Shown: positions 26,909 to 35,549 of the stretch, piece after piece
Position numbering within the stretch: the first letter of the stretch is position 1
Layout: each line of letters begins with the position of its first letter
NCBI GenBank assembly: GCA_937899715.1
Contig: CALCNX010000088.1
Span: 1 to 64,000 of the forward strand
Reading direction: 5' to 3'
Origin: an uncultured bacterium
GTDB lineage: Bacteria; Bacteroidota; Ignavibacteria; Kapaibacteriales; UBA4661
DNA length: 64,000 nucleotides
Notes under the pieces: generated by a model
The model's input: only the letters and a program-made list of their open reading frames with translations
Told to the model about the DNA's origin: nothing
Databases searched by the model: none
Translations under genes and position numbers: made by a program

Positions 26909-26947
26909 GTGATATTTTTATGAAGAACGATGATAATGAATCTGTGA

Positions 26948-27715
26948 TTACTGCCTGTGCATGAGCGTTGTCGATGCTTGAGCCGTAGGCATGATTTGAA
27001 TATCGTGCAATGTTACGTGCGGAGGACGAGTGGCGCAAAAGAGAATTATCTCAGCAATGTCGCGTCCCGAAAGCGGCGTAATTCCTTTGTACACCGATTG
27101 CGCACGTTCTTTGTCGCCATGGAAACGTACTTCGGAAAATTCCGTTTCTACCATTCCGGGTTCGATATTGCAAACGCGAATGTTAGAGCCGTTTGTGTCG
27201 CGGTACATTGCTTGCGATAGCGCACGAACGGCGTGTTTGGTAGCGCAGTACACATTGCCTTTGGGATAGACTTCGCGCCCAGCGACCGACCCCAAATTGA
27301 TGACCGTCCCACGTTTCCGTGCCACCATGCCCGGCAACACGGAGCGGCTCACATAGAGCAGCCCTTTGACATTGGTGTCAATCATTTCTTCCCAATCGTC
27401 CAGATTTGCTTCTTGGAAAGTATCCATTCCACGCGATAGCCCAGCATTGTTGATAAGAATGTCAATTTCTTGCCATGCTACCGGAAGTGCTTCGAGGGCG
27501 GTTTTGACGGCAGCGCGGTCGCGCACGTCCAGTGAGATGCAATGCGTAGCAGTACCGAAGCGCTCTTTGAGGCTTGCGGCAAGTTCTGTCAAGCGCTCGG
27601 TGCGCCGTGCAGCGAGAATGAGCCGTGCGCCCGCTTCAGCAAAGAGTTCTGCGCATTCGCGCCCAATTCCGGCGGATGCGCCCGTGATGAAAACGATTTG
27701 GTTGTGGAGGTTCAT
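26948..27715 (-). CDS. SDR oxidoreductase, YdfG-like
   Basis: A 255-residue classical SDR. The cofactor motif is TGASAGIG near residue 10, with an Arg pair (AARRTERL) that favours NADP. NNAG, GSVAG and the catalytic YCATK are all present. The closest family I recall is YdfG, an NADP-dependent 3-hydroxy acid (serine/malonic semialdehyde) dehydrogenase, shown by the IEPGMVETEFSEVRFHGD stretch. It lies in a minus-strand run ahead of the PAP2 gene. The substrate is inference. Confidence 0.88.
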   Translation of the reverse strand: MNLHNQIVFITGASAGIGRECAELFAEAGARLILAARRTERLTELAASLKERFGTATHCISLDVRDRAAVKTALEALPVAWQEIDILINNAGLSRGMDTFQEANLDDWEEMIDTNVKGLLYVSRSVLPGMVARKRGTVINLGSVAGREVYPKGNVYCATKHAVRALSQAMYRDTNGSNIRVCNIEPGMVETEFSEVRFHGDKERAQSVYKGITPLSGRDIAEIILFCATRPPHVTLHDIQIMPTAQASTTLMHRQ

Positions 27716-27752
27716 ACAGTAGAAAAGAATATGATGAATAATCTGCCGCCCT

Positions 27753-27992
27753 TCAAGCGTCAGAGATTTTGTATTTCCTGTCGCTTAAAACCGTTGCACG
27801 GGCAATAATTCGCTTTTCTTCGGTACGTCCGCGCTCTTCGATAGCCGTGTCAATGACATTATTCATATCGCGGTAGTATTTGAGCGAATTCTCATACATT
27901 TGTACTTGCGCGGGGCTGAACTGAACGATTTCTGCCGTCCGCAGCGAAGCAGAAAGATTTTCTAAAGAAGAATCGTGAGAATGAGATTTCAT
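27753..27992 (-). pseudogene. C-terminal remnant of an Rpn/PD-(D/E)XK-type transposase-like nuclease
   Basis: A 79-residue frame. Its middle part (SPAQVQMYENSLKYYRDMNN) closely resembles the C-terminal segment of Rpn-family recombination-promoting nucleases, where a helix with the pattern Y-x-x-x-L-K-x-Y-R-D-x-x-N precedes a Glu/Gly-rich tail. The PD-(D/E)XK catalytic N-terminus, normally about 200 residues, is missing. It could still be translated from the ATG at 27992, since there is no stop. It lies next to the toxin-antitoxin pair, so the spot may be a cassette site. The family match is from memory of the motif. Confidence 0.5.
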
Positions 27993-28022
27993 AGTGCTTG
28001 ATGAATAAGGTTCATAAGGGTG

Positions 28023-28301
28023 CTACATTCCCAGACAAAGGGCTAAACTCTCCAGAAGTGATTGCAATTCCGTGTGCGAAACTTCACCAATTTTGTGGAG
28101 AAATCGTGCTTTATCAAAGGATTTTACTTGAGAACAGTCCGCTGTACTTTGATGCGGCTTGCGGTCTCGAAACGGGACAACAATACGCGTGGCAAGCGGC
28201 ATTAAACCTTGCGCAGACACCACAAGTGCGGGGCGGTTTTTCTGTATTTCCGCCCCGATTTGTGGTGCAAAGTTCACAAGCCAAATTTCTCCGCGTTCCA
28301 T
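28023..28301 (-). CDS. mazF: MazF/PemK-type endoribonuclease toxin
   Basis: A 92-residue member of the MazF family. The start MERGEIWLVNFAP matches the RGEIW strand, the conserved RPALVVS follows at residue 24, and the middle RIVVPFRD strand and the C-terminal LLESLALCLGM helix complete the fold. MazF toxins cut mRNA at short sequences. The ATG at 28301 has AAGG in place and lies three bases after the upstream gene's stop, so translation is coupled. The upstream gene is the likely antitoxin. Confidence 0.85.
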   Translation of the reverse strand: MERGEIWLVNFAPQIGAEIQKNRPALVVSAQGLMPLATRIVVPFRDRKPHQSTADCSQVKSFDKARFLHKIGEVSHTELQSLLESLALCLGM

Positions 28302-28304
28302 ACC

Positions 28305-28562
28305 TTAATCCTCTATAATATCGTGGTCATCATCCAAAATTTCATAGTCTTTATCGCTTGACGCTTGTTTTGCCAAGATAGCATTACGCTCCGGTTCCGA
28401 CAAGCGACGAAGGTCGGCGGCGGTATAATGCAATGTGTCCGAACGGCGCATCAAATCTTGTAGATACGTATTAATTTCACCAAGCATCAAGGAATTGAGT
28501 GCCGAGCGGTCAATGGCAATAATAATTGTGGTATCATTTGCCGTAAATTCAAGTGTTTGCAT
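28305..28562 (-). CDS. Putative antitoxin of the MazF-type toxin
   Basis: An 85-residue protein directly upstream of the mazF-like gene, with three bases between. The position, small size and very acidic C-terminus (DKDYEILDDDHDIIED) fit an antitoxin that wraps a basic toxin. The N-terminal part (LEFTANDTTIIIAIDRS) looks like a strand pair, and the middle helix NTYLQDLMRRSDTLHYTA could dimerise. I recognise no MazE, PhD or other named antitoxin family. The role is inferred from context only. Start is the ATG at 28562. Confidence 0.6.
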   Translation of the reverse strand: MQTLEFTANDTTIIIAIDRSALNSLMLGEINTYLQDLMRRSDTLHYTAADLRRLSEPERNAILAKQASSDKDYEILDDDHDIIED

Positions 28563-28613
28563 AATTCTTTTTCGATAAATAATGAATGCACAATGACGAG
28601 CAGAAACAACATC

Positions 28614-29597
28614 CTACCCCACAATCATCACCTTGCCACCGCGTCCGGGCTGCTCTGCATGAACGACCGCTTTTTTGAAATCGTCCAGCGAGTAGGTTGC
28701 GTCTATTGTCACGCTCAGTTTTCCACTTGCAAAAAGCGTGATGAGCGTCTGGAAAGCAGCTTTCAGTTGCGTTACGGGGTCAGCAGTTTTCATCCACTCC
28801 GTTAGCCAGAAGCCGCGTACGGTCAGCTCTTTGAAGATAAGAATGGCGCTGTTGAGTGGAATCGGCTCCAAACCTAACATTCCATAAATCAATATCGTTC
28901 CTCCTCGCCGGAGACTTTCGATAGCGTCCGCACCTGCTTTGCCGCCTATTGCCTCCAGAGCAGCATGAGCGCCGTATTTCGTCAATTCCTTGACACGTGC
29001 TTGCAGATTTTCTTTTGCTGTATTCACAACTGCCGACGCGCCAAGTTTGGTCAAGTGTTCCGTAAAGTCGTCGCGGCGGACGGTGCATATTACCTTGATA
29101 CCTTGCTCCACTGCAAGCTGCAAGACGAGTTGGCTAAAAGTGGAAGCGCCGGCGGTGAGCAGCAGCCAATCGCCCGGTTGCAATTTACATTCATGCAGCA
29201 TTGCCCATGCGGTGAGCGGGTTCACGAACATTTGCGCCCCAACTTCATCGCTAATCGTTGGCGGTAAAGGAATAGCTGTTGCCGCAGCGACACAGACGTA
29301 CTCTTGCCAAGCACCATTCAGCGCGGTGAAGGAAACACGAGCACCGACAGGAAGTTTTGCCGCATCCACGCCTGCGCCATGCGCTTCCACCACCCCCATT
29401 GCTTCAAAGCCCGCACCACATGGCGGTTTCGGACGAATACCATAGTTGCCGCGAATAAACGCAAGATCGGAAGGATTGATGGAACGTGCTTTTACACGCA
29501 CAAGGATTTCGCCTTCTTGGGGCGTGGGCTGCGGAACCTCGCGCAGAGAGAGCACTTCTGCAGGTTCGCCAACGGTGTCGAATTGTACAGCTTTCAT
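28614..29597 (-). CDS. Zinc-free MDR oxidoreductase, enoyl reductase-like
   Basis: A 327-residue medium-chain dehydrogenase/reductase. It has the ETR/MECR-like features: SINPSDLAFIRGNYGI near residue 43, the cofactor loop TAGASTFSQLVLQLA near 145, and RGFWLTEWMK in the C-terminal third. The zinc-ligand cysteines of alcohol dehydrogenases are absent. Relatives reduce 2-enoyl thioesters or quinones with NADPH. I start at the ATG at 29597 (MKAVQFDTVG), the normal N-terminus; the frame from 29690 adds 31 unlikely residues. Divergent pyrG starts 200 bases away. Confidence 0.87.
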   Translation of the reverse strand: MKAVQFDTVGEPAEVLSLREVPQPTPQEGEILVRVKARSINPSDLAFIRGNYGIRPKPPCGAGFEAMGVVEAHGAGVDAAKLPVGARVSFTALNGAWQEYVCVAAATAIPLPPTISDEVGAQMFVNPLTAWAMLHECKLQPGDWLLLTAGASTFSQLVLQLAVEQGIKVICTVRRDDFTEHLTKLGASAVVNTAKENLQARVKELTKYGAHAALEAIGGKAGADAIESLRRGGTILIYGMLGLEPIPLNSAILIFKELTVRGFWLTEWMKTADPVTQLKAAFQTLITLFASGKLSVTIDATYSLDDFKKAVVHAEQPGRGGKVMIVG

Positions 29598-29746
29598 GCG
29601 GAGTTGGGGAATAGTGTGTGGAAGGAAGGAGTGCGTACAAGACTGAACACCAACAGCAAGAGGCGTTGAATTCAGAAGCGGACTGCACATGAAGGTTATC
29701 GCGGCGGAAAAATACGATTTTTTGGGAAAATTTTACTAAGTTTGTG

Positions 29747-29788
29747 CCTTTGTGTTTCTAAACTTGTTGCACCAGAACACCACAAAGG
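29747..29788 (+). promoter_or_regulatory. pyrG leader hairpin covering the ribosome site
   Basis: CCTTTGTG (29747-29754) is the exact reverse complement of CACAAAGG (29781-29788). The right arm includes most of the likely ribosome site AAAGGG, nine bases before the pyrG ATG. If the stem forms, it would hide the site. Control of pyrG by this hairpin is inference. The first 50 bases of the gap likely hold both divergent promoters. Confidence 0.4.
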
Positions 29789-29797
29789 GATATCATC

Positions 29798-31423
29798 ATG
29801 GCGGCTAAAGTAAAAAAGACGAAGTACGTTTTCATCACCGGCGGTGTTCTTTCCTCGCTCGGCAAAGGCATCACCTCTGCGTCGCTGGGGCTTTTGCTCA
29901 AAGAACGCGGGCTTTCGGTGACGATTATGAAGTTCGACCCCTACATCAACGTTGACCCGGGGACGATGAATCCTTACCAGCACGGCGAGGTCTATGTTAC
30001 CGACGACGGTGCAGAAACCGACCTTGACTTGGGGCATTACGAGCGCTTTGTGCAGGCACCCGTTACCCGCCAAAATAGCGTCAGCACAGGGCAAATTTAT
30101 TTTGAAGTCATTCAGCGCGAGCGTCAAGGAAAATATTTGGGGAAGACCGTTCAGGTCGTGCCACACATCACTGATGAAATCAAGCGTCGCATGACCACTT
30201 TCGATAAAAAGTTTGACGTTGTTATCATTGAACTTGGCGGCACGGTGGGCGATATTGAGTCCATGCCGTTTCTGGAAGCCGCACGGCAGCTTGGCTTGGA
30301 GCAAGGACGCACCAATGCGCTGTTCATCCACCTGACGTATGTTCCGTTCATAAAATCTGCCGGCGAAGTCAAAACCAAGCCCACGCAACACTCCGTGCGT
30401 ATGCTCATGGAATACGGCATACAGCCTGATATTCTGGTCTGCCGCTGCGAAGAAGAATTGGAAAAAGATGTGAAAAGCAAAATTGCGCTTTTCTGTAATG
30501 TGGAAGAAGATGCCGTCATTTTAGCGCTGGATGCAGAAACCATTTATGAAGTGCCGATGCACTACGCAAAGGCGAAACTGGACGATGCTGTCGTGCGCAA
30601 GCTCAATATCCAGCGCACCACGAAATCTACGCTCACCGAATGGGCAAAATTTGTGCAGCGCGTTAAAAAGCCCAAAACTAAAGTTACCATCGGCTTTGTG
30701 GGAAAATATGTGCAGCATCAGGACGCATACAAAAGCATCTTGGAAGCGCTTACCCACGCCGGAGCAATGAACAATGCTCGCGTGGAGGTAAAATACATTG
30801 ATTCCGAGAAAATTACCTCGCCCGAAATTGCTGCTGAAGTGCTCTCGGAGACGCATGGAATCATCGTTGCGCCCGGCTTTGGCTCACGAGGCATTGAAGG
30901 CAAAATCCTAGCGATTCAGCACGTGCGCGAAAACAACATTCCGTTTTTTGGGATTTGCCTCGGTATGCAGTGTGCCGTCATTGAGTTTGCAAGGAATGTA
31001 TGCGATTTGACCAATGCAAATTCCGGTGAATTTAAGAAAGTGAAAAACAATGTTATTGACCTCATGCCCGACCAGCGCGGAATCACGAATAAAGGCGGCA
31101 CGATGCGTCTCGGTTCGTATCCGTGCGTTTTGAAAGAAGGCACGAAAGCATTTGAATCCTACAAATCACAAATTATACGCGAGCGCCACCGCCACCGCTA
31201 TGAGTTCAACAATGATTTCCGTGATGAACTGGAGCAAGGCGGTTTGGTGATTAGCGGTGTTTCACCCGATGCACGATTAGTGGAAATGGTAGAACTGCCC
31301 AACCACCCATGGTTCGTGGGCTGCCAGTTCCATCCTGAATTTAAGTCGGTTGCCGTGGGCGGTCATCCGCTTTTTGTCAGTTTTATTGGTGCGGCGGTCA
31401 CGCATCAGAGCAAACCCGCATAA
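29798..31423 (+). CDS. pyrG: CTP synthase
   Basis: A 541-residue enzyme that makes CTP from UTP, ATP and glutamine. The N-terminal synthetase domain has GGVLSSLGKGITSASLG near residue 10, DPYINVDPGTMNP and the EQGRTNALF-type region. The C-terminal class I glutamine amidotransferase domain has the catalytic Cys387 in FGICLGMQ and the His/Glu pair in CQFHPEFKS. Length is standard. It has AAAGGG before the ATG at 29798, inside a possible hairpin. The gene is followed by the second palindromic element, so it may be a single-gene unit. Confidence 0.98.
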   Translation: MAAKVKKTKYVFITGGVLSSLGKGITSASLGLLLKERGLSVTIMKFDPYINVDPGTMNPYQHGEVYVTDDGAETDLDLGHYERFVQAPVTRQNSVSTGQIYFEVIQRERQGKYLGKTVQVVPHITDEIKRRMTTFDKKFDVVIIELGGTVGDIESMPFLEAARQLGLEQGRTNALFIHLTYVPFIKSAGEVKTKPTQHSVRMLMEYGIQPDILVCRCEEELEKDVKSKIALFCNVEEDAVILALDAETIYEVPMHYAKAKLDDAVVRKLNIQRTTKSTLTEWAKFVQRVKKPKTKVTIGFVGKYVQHQDAYKSILEALTHAGAMNNARVEVKYIDSEKITSPEIAAEVLSETHGIIVAPGFGSRGIEGKILAIQHVRENNIPFFGICLGMQCAVIEFARNVCDLTNANSGEFKKVKNNVIDLMPDQRGITNKGGTMRLGSYPCVLKEGTKAFESYKSQIIRERHRHRYEFNNDFRDELEQGGLVISGVSPDARLVEMVELPNHPWFVGCQFHPEFKSVAVGGHPLFVSFIGAAVTHQSKPA

Positions 31424-31460
31424 ACACCGAATAGTTTTGAGTGACGAATTTTGAGTAAGT

Positions 31461-31572
31461 AGGACTTTCGCAAAAGTGAGCTTTTGTGGGCAAGGGGTTA
31501 AAACCCCTTGTTGATAAGTCATTAGTGAACAAGGGGCTTTAGCCCCTTGCCTTCTGGATTTGCGAAAGTCCT
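31461..31572. mobile_element. MITE-like palindromic element, copy 2
   Basis: A 112-base non-coding element with perfect 14-base terminal inverted repeats, AGGACTTTCGCAAA (31461-31474) and TTTGCGAAAGTCCT (31559-31572). Inside, two further palindromes centre on AAGGGG/CCCCTT (31491-31510 and 31530-31549) and also pair with each other. The hexamer GAGTAA lies close to both ends (31453-31458, 31573-31578), though two bases separate the left one from the terminus. The end sequence matches the element at 25243-25429. It could also act as a terminator for pyrG. Confidence 0.65.
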
Positions 31573-31600
31573 GAGTAAAATAACTACGATAACATCTACA

Positions 31601-32056
31601 ATGAACAAAATCATTCTTTCTCTCATCGTCAGCATTGCTGCGGTGTGTGTACTTGTTTCCTGCCGGAAACCTGTGCGCGACATCGCCAAGCTGGAAAAAA
31701 TACAAAATATGGATACCATTAAAACCGCATCGGGACTGCAATACGCAGAAATTCATGAAGGCACGGGCGCAACACCAAAAATCGGACAACGTGTAACCGT
31801 CCACTACACAGGCGTTTTGGAAAACGGCGTAAAATTCGATTCCTCCGTTGACCGCGACGAGCCGTTTACCTTCAAACTCGGCGTTGGACAGGTCATCGAA
31901 GGTTGGGACGAAGGCGTAGCATCTATGAAACAAGGCAGCAAGCGCCGTCTGATTATTCCGAGCCATCTTGGGTATGGACCGCGCGGTATCGCCGGAGCAA
32001 TTCCGCCGAACGCGACATTGATTTTTGATGTAGAACTTTTGAAAATTTCTGACTAA
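31601..32056 (+). CDS. FKBP-type peptidyl-prolyl isomerase, lipoprotein
   Basis: A 151-residue lipoprotein with a lipobox at Cys21 (VLVSC) and one FKBP domain from about residue 45 to the end. The domain is a textbook single-unit FKBP: TVHYTGVLENGVKFDSS, VGQVIEGWDEGV, and the C-terminal AIPPNATLIFDVELL. It should catalyse proline isomerisation on exported proteins in the periplasm. It lacks the N-terminal dimer domain of Mip or FkpA. I start at the ATG at 31601; a longer frame from 31547 runs through the palindromic element and would destroy the signal. Confidence 0.93.
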   Translation: MNKIILSLIVSIAAVCVLVSCRKPVRDIAKLEKIQNMDTIKTASGLQYAEIHEGTGATPKIGQRVTVHYTGVLENGVKFDSSVDRDEPFTFKLGVGQVIEGWDEGVASMKQGSKRRLIIPSHLGYGPRGIAGAIPPNATLIFDVELLKISD

Positions 32057-32147
32057 GTTACGAAGATAGTTGTTGAACGCGAACACTGCCGGGAGGGGGT
32101 AGATGTTCGTATCGTAGATTTCTCAAGGCATCATTGAAATAATACTT

Positions 32148-32552
32148 ATGAAAGTTTCGCCTGAAGTGCTTTTGAATCAGCTTGGTACGGCGGCAAACGG
32201 TCTTCTCTACCCGAGCGAGACCGATGCACCGTTCATCCCTTTTGCATGGGAAACAATGCGTGATTTTTCGGTTGATAAATTACTCCTTGCCACACGGCAT
32301 AGCCGCGATACACCTGTGGACGGTATGGAGCCGGACGACTTCTTTGCACCTGTCGAACACGTCGAGGAGTGGTTCGACGACAGTGAACGCGCGACAGCCG
32401 AGCGCTTTGCGGCGCTGCATGATACATTAGAAGACCTCTTGACTGATATTTCGGTCTATCGTGTAGGCACGGTGGATATTGATGTGTACGTCATTGGTAA
32501 AACAGCAGACGGCTACTTTGCCGGAGTTTCGACGAAGTTGGTGGAGACCTGA
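32148..32552 (+). CDS. Nuclease A inhibitor-like protein (NuiA family)
   Basis: A 134-residue protein with the NuiA pattern: GLLYPSETDAPFIPFAWE near residue 18 and a C-terminal VDIDVYVIGKTADGYFAG strand region. NuiA from Anabaena binds and blocks the NucA nuclease. The charged FAPVEHVEEWFDDSE segment is the family's variable middle. No NucA gene is in the window, so the target is unknown; it might be on the chromosome elsewhere or of external origin. It has no signal peptide. There is no clear ribosome site at the ATG at 32148. Confidence 0.8.
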   Translation: MKVSPEVLLNQLGTAANGLLYPSETDAPFIPFAWETMRDFSVDKLLLATRHSRDTPVDGMEPDDFFAPVEHVEEWFDDSERATAERFAALHDTLEDLLTDISVYRVGTVDIDVYVIGKTADGYFAGVSTKLVET

Positions 32553-32701
32553 TACAAAGTACATCTTGTGCTACCATCTTGCGCTGCTGCCAAAAACTTT
32601 CCTTCTTGCCAAAATTTGTATTTCTTGAGTGTTCACATTGTTGTATATTTTAGGGCAATTCCTGATTATTTCAACTCTTCACTAGGCGTAGGCGGTGTGT
32701 T

Positions 32702-33673
32702 ATGGGACTTAAAGTTCTTCTTGCCTTTCCCTGTGCAGTTATTCCGATGCTGCTTTTTCTGTATGTCGTGCGCCGTCTGGACAAGTACGACCCCGAACCC
32801 CTCTGGCTGCTGACGTTTCACTTCCTCTGGGGCGCAATCATTGCCGTGAGTGGTTCTGCGCTTTTGAACGGACAAATACAAAGTTGGTTTGGTGTTTCGG
32901 GTATGTCGCTTTCCAATACGGCACTTGCAGCAGACAAACGAGTTTTGCTGCTTATTTCTATGGCTTTTCTGGGTCCCATCATTGAGGAACTTTTGAAAGC
33001 ATCCGTTTTTGGTATCAGCGTTGGGATACGGGAATTTAACAACGTTACTGACGGTATTGTCTATGGCTCTGCTGTTGGTTTCGGCTTTGCGACGGCGGAA
33101 AATTTAGTCTATTTCATTCAAAATGCCGCTGCGGATGAGGGCTGGATAGAGCTTGTCATTTATCGCACATTCTTCACGGCTATTATGCACGCTATCTCGT
33201 CATCGGTGTTTGCCGCATTCTTGGGCTTTGGGCGCTGGCGCTACGGGGATATTCCTACCCGTATGGTTTATTATGGCATTGTTCCGGCAATCTTGCTCCA
33301 TATGGGCTGGAACTATTTCATGACGAACGCTTCTTCGGGTGTGAACTACATGGGATTTGTCCTCGTTTTGATTGCATTTGGTGCTATGTGCTATGCCTTC
33401 TCGCGCTCCATGAAGTACGAACACATTTCCATTCGTGAAGAGCTTGCTGCTGAAGCAAAAGCGGGCAACATACCCGATGCTTATATCGAACTTCCCTTCC
33501 GTAACCACGAAACTGCCGAAGAATACTTGGTTGCGCTTATTTGCTCACAACTTGCCTTTGAGCGCATTACCAATAGGCAACTTCGTACGCCTCATCAAAT
33601 AGAGCGCTCTAATAAAGTTCTCTTGGCACTCCGGCAAAAACTCAAGTCGCTTCCGCCTCTGCCAAGTTCGTAA
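32702..33673 (+). CDS. PrsW family intramembrane metalloprotease
   Basis: A 323-residue membrane protease with about eight hydrophobic helices. The conserved glutamates are in PIIEELLKASVFG near residue 98, the next block is FATAENLVYF near 135, and the conserved His residues appear in IMHAISSSVFAA and later in ILLHMGWNYF. PrsW of Bacillus cuts an anti-sigma factor, but targets here are unknown. The C-terminal 80 residues form a soluble tail that is longer than in the B. subtilis enzyme. A terminator follows at 33696. Confidence 0.9.
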   Translation: MGLKVLLAFPCAVIPMLLFLYVVRRLDKYDPEPLWLLTFHFLWGAIIAVSGSALLNGQIQSWFGVSGMSLSNTALAADKRVLLLISMAFLGPIIEELLKASVFGISVGIREFNNVTDGIVYGSAVGFGFATAENLVYFIQNAAADEGWIELVIYRTFFTAIMHAISSSVFAAFLGFGRWRYGDIPTRMVYYGIVPAILLHMGWNYFMTNASSGVNYMGFVLVLIAFGAMCYAFSRSMKYEHISIREELAAEAKAGNIPDAYIELPFRNHETAEEYLVALICSQLAFERITNRQLRTPHQIERSNKVLLALRQKLKSLPPLPSS

Positions 33674-33695
33674 CGCCGTTCTTGATTGTTCTCCG

Positions 33696-33737
33696 AGATG
33701 TAGTCCATTGCAAAAATAGACTACATCTTTTGTTTTT
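33696..33737 (+). terminator. Intrinsic terminator after PrsW gene
   Basis: AGATGTAGTC (33696-33705) pairs perfectly with GACTACATCT (33719-33728) around a 13-base loop, followed by a T-rich stretch (TTTGTTTTT). Confidence 0.88.
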
Positions 33738-33760
33738 AACCGAATCTTGCTGTAATTGCT

Positions 33761-35422
33761 ATGACGCTTGCCGAAAAAATTCATGCCGCACAAACGGTGC
33801 ATGGCGTTCCGCCGGAATCATACCCGCTTCCATACCGCTCTATTGCTGAACTATTAGCACACCAAGAGCGCACACAAGCAGAAAAAACATTCCTTGTGTA
33901 TTATGATGAAGAGAATAGTCGCACGGAGTACAGCTATCGTGATTTTATCGGTATGATGCGTAAGGTGTCAGCCTTTATGCGCTCTTTGGGCTTAGAGCAT
34001 GGAGACCGCATTGCCACGGCGGCACATAACCACCCGGACACCATTGCACAATACTTTGCTGCATGGTTGTTGGGTTTGTGCGTTGTGCCGCTCAATATGA
34101 GCGAAGACGACGAGCGTTTACGCTATATTCTCGCCAACTCCAATGCAAAAACACTTTTTTGCCGTGAAGACTATGCGGAGCGTGTATCGGGGCTTGTTGC
34201 CGAAAATGTGGCTGTGGTCAGCGTTTTTGATAATACCGCAACTGAAGGTGGTCTGCACCATTCGTGTCAAAGCCTCGCCCCATACACTCCTTCAGAAAAT
34301 GTGTCGCATCTTGACGACGAATGCTTTATCGTTTACACAAGCGGCACGACGGGACACCCCAAGGGCGTAGTGCTGACACAGCGCAATATCATTGCCGATT
34401 CGGAAGCTATTGCCGCGTGGCATGGCATAGGCGCTGACACGCGGCTTATGTGCGTACTGCCGGTGCATCACGTCAACGGCACGATTGTCACCCACACAAC
34501 ACCGATGCTGGCTGGTGCTTCGACGGTGCTGAATCGGAAGTTCCAAACAGAATATTTTTTCAAACGCATAGAAGCAGAGAAAGTGCAGATTGTGTCGGTC
34601 GTGCCGACGCTACTGGCTTTCTTGCTGGAAGCAAATAAAGTTTCCCCTCTCACTGTACCAAAATCCTTGCGTTACCTTATCTGCGGTGCGGGACCGCTCA
34701 CGTGCTCGCTTGCGGGAAATTTTGAATCAACCTTTGGTGTTCGCATACTGCACGGTTACGGGCTTTCCGAGACAACGTGTTATTCCTGCTATTTGCCAAC
34801 AGACTTGAGTGCTGAGGAGCATCGCCATTGGATGCAGGATTACGGTTTTCCAAGTATCGGTGTGCCGATTGTGGCTAACGAAATGGCTATTCACGATGAC
34901 AGCGGACGCGCGCTTGCAGAAATGGAGCGCGGCGAAATCGTCATTCGTGGTGCAAATGTGATGAAGGAATACTACCAAAACCCCGACGCAAACGAAAAAA
35001 CATTTGCCCACAACTGGTTCCGCAGTGGTGACGAAGGCTTTTTCAAGCGCGACGGGGCAGGACGTGAATTTTTCTTTATCACCGGACGGCTCAAAGAGTT
35101 GATTATTCGCGGTGGTGTCAATCTTGCACCACTCGAAATTGATGAAGTGCTTGCACAGGCTCCGGGCGTGAAAGCCGGAATCTGCGTGGGCTTTGAAAAT
35201 GATTTTTATGGCGAGGAAGTCGGTGCGCTTGTCATTCCCGATTCGCCAAACGCAAGCAAAGAAGCTATCTTGGAGCACTGCTTCGCCGCTATACCCTTTA
35301 GCAAAGCGCCGAAAGTGGTGGTCTTTACGGATGCGCTGCCTGTAACGTCAACAGGAAAATATCAGCGCAACAGCGTAAAACACTTGTTTGCAGAGTGGAA
35401 AGCGGCGCAGTTTCGGAAGTAA
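33761..35422 (+). CDS. Acyl-CoA ligase, adenylate-forming enzyme
   Basis: A 553-residue ANL-superfamily enzyme. The phosphate loop is YTSGTTGHPKGV near residue 200. The A5 region appears as GYGLSETTC, the A7 hinge as YQNPDANEKTF and GDEGFFKRD, and the C-terminal catalytic Lys lies in PVTSTGKYQRN. It activates a carboxylic acid with ATP and passes it to CoA; the chain length is not decidable. No carrier domain is fused. The gene stands alone, with no clear ribosome site. The 24 bases after the PrsW terminator are its leader. Confidence 0.88.
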   Translation: MTLAEKIHAAQTVHGVPPESYPLPYRSIAELLAHQERTQAEKTFLVYYDEENSRTEYSYRDFIGMMRKVSAFMRSLGLEHGDRIATAAHNHPDTIAQYFAAWLLGLCVVPLNMSEDDERLRYILANSNAKTLFCREDYAERVSGLVAENVAVVSVFDNTATEGGLHHSCQSLAPYTPSENVSHLDDECFIVYTSGTTGHPKGVVLTQRNIIADSEAIAAWHGIGADTRLMCVLPVHHVNGTIVTHTTPMLAGASTVLNRKFQTEYFFKRIEAEKVQIVSVVPTLLAFLLEANKVSPLTVPKSLRYLICGAGPLTCSLAGNFESTFGVRILHGYGLSETTCYSCYLPTDLSAEEHRHWMQDYGFPSIGVPIVANEMAIHDDSGRALAEMERGEIVIRGANVMKEYYQNPDANEKTFAHNWFRSGDEGFFKRDGAGREFFFITGRLKELIIRGGVNLAPLEIDEVLAQAPGVKAGICVGFENDFYGEEVGALVIPDSPNASKEAILEHCFAAIPFSKAPKVVVFTDALPVTSTGKYQRNSVKHLFAEWKAAQFRK

Positions 35423-35549
35423 CAACACAATAATTTTTGAGCATAACATTCAAAAAAATACGCACTGAGTACAAACTCTTCATCTAAGCACAAAAAATAT
35501 CGACATCCACACAAAACCACGATGTTCCTACAATAACCGAGGAGAAACC

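Noticed and set aside
31453..31578. GAGTAA as a target-site duplication of the palindromic element
   Set aside because: Two bases separate the left copy from the element end, so the duplication is not exact and was not claimed.
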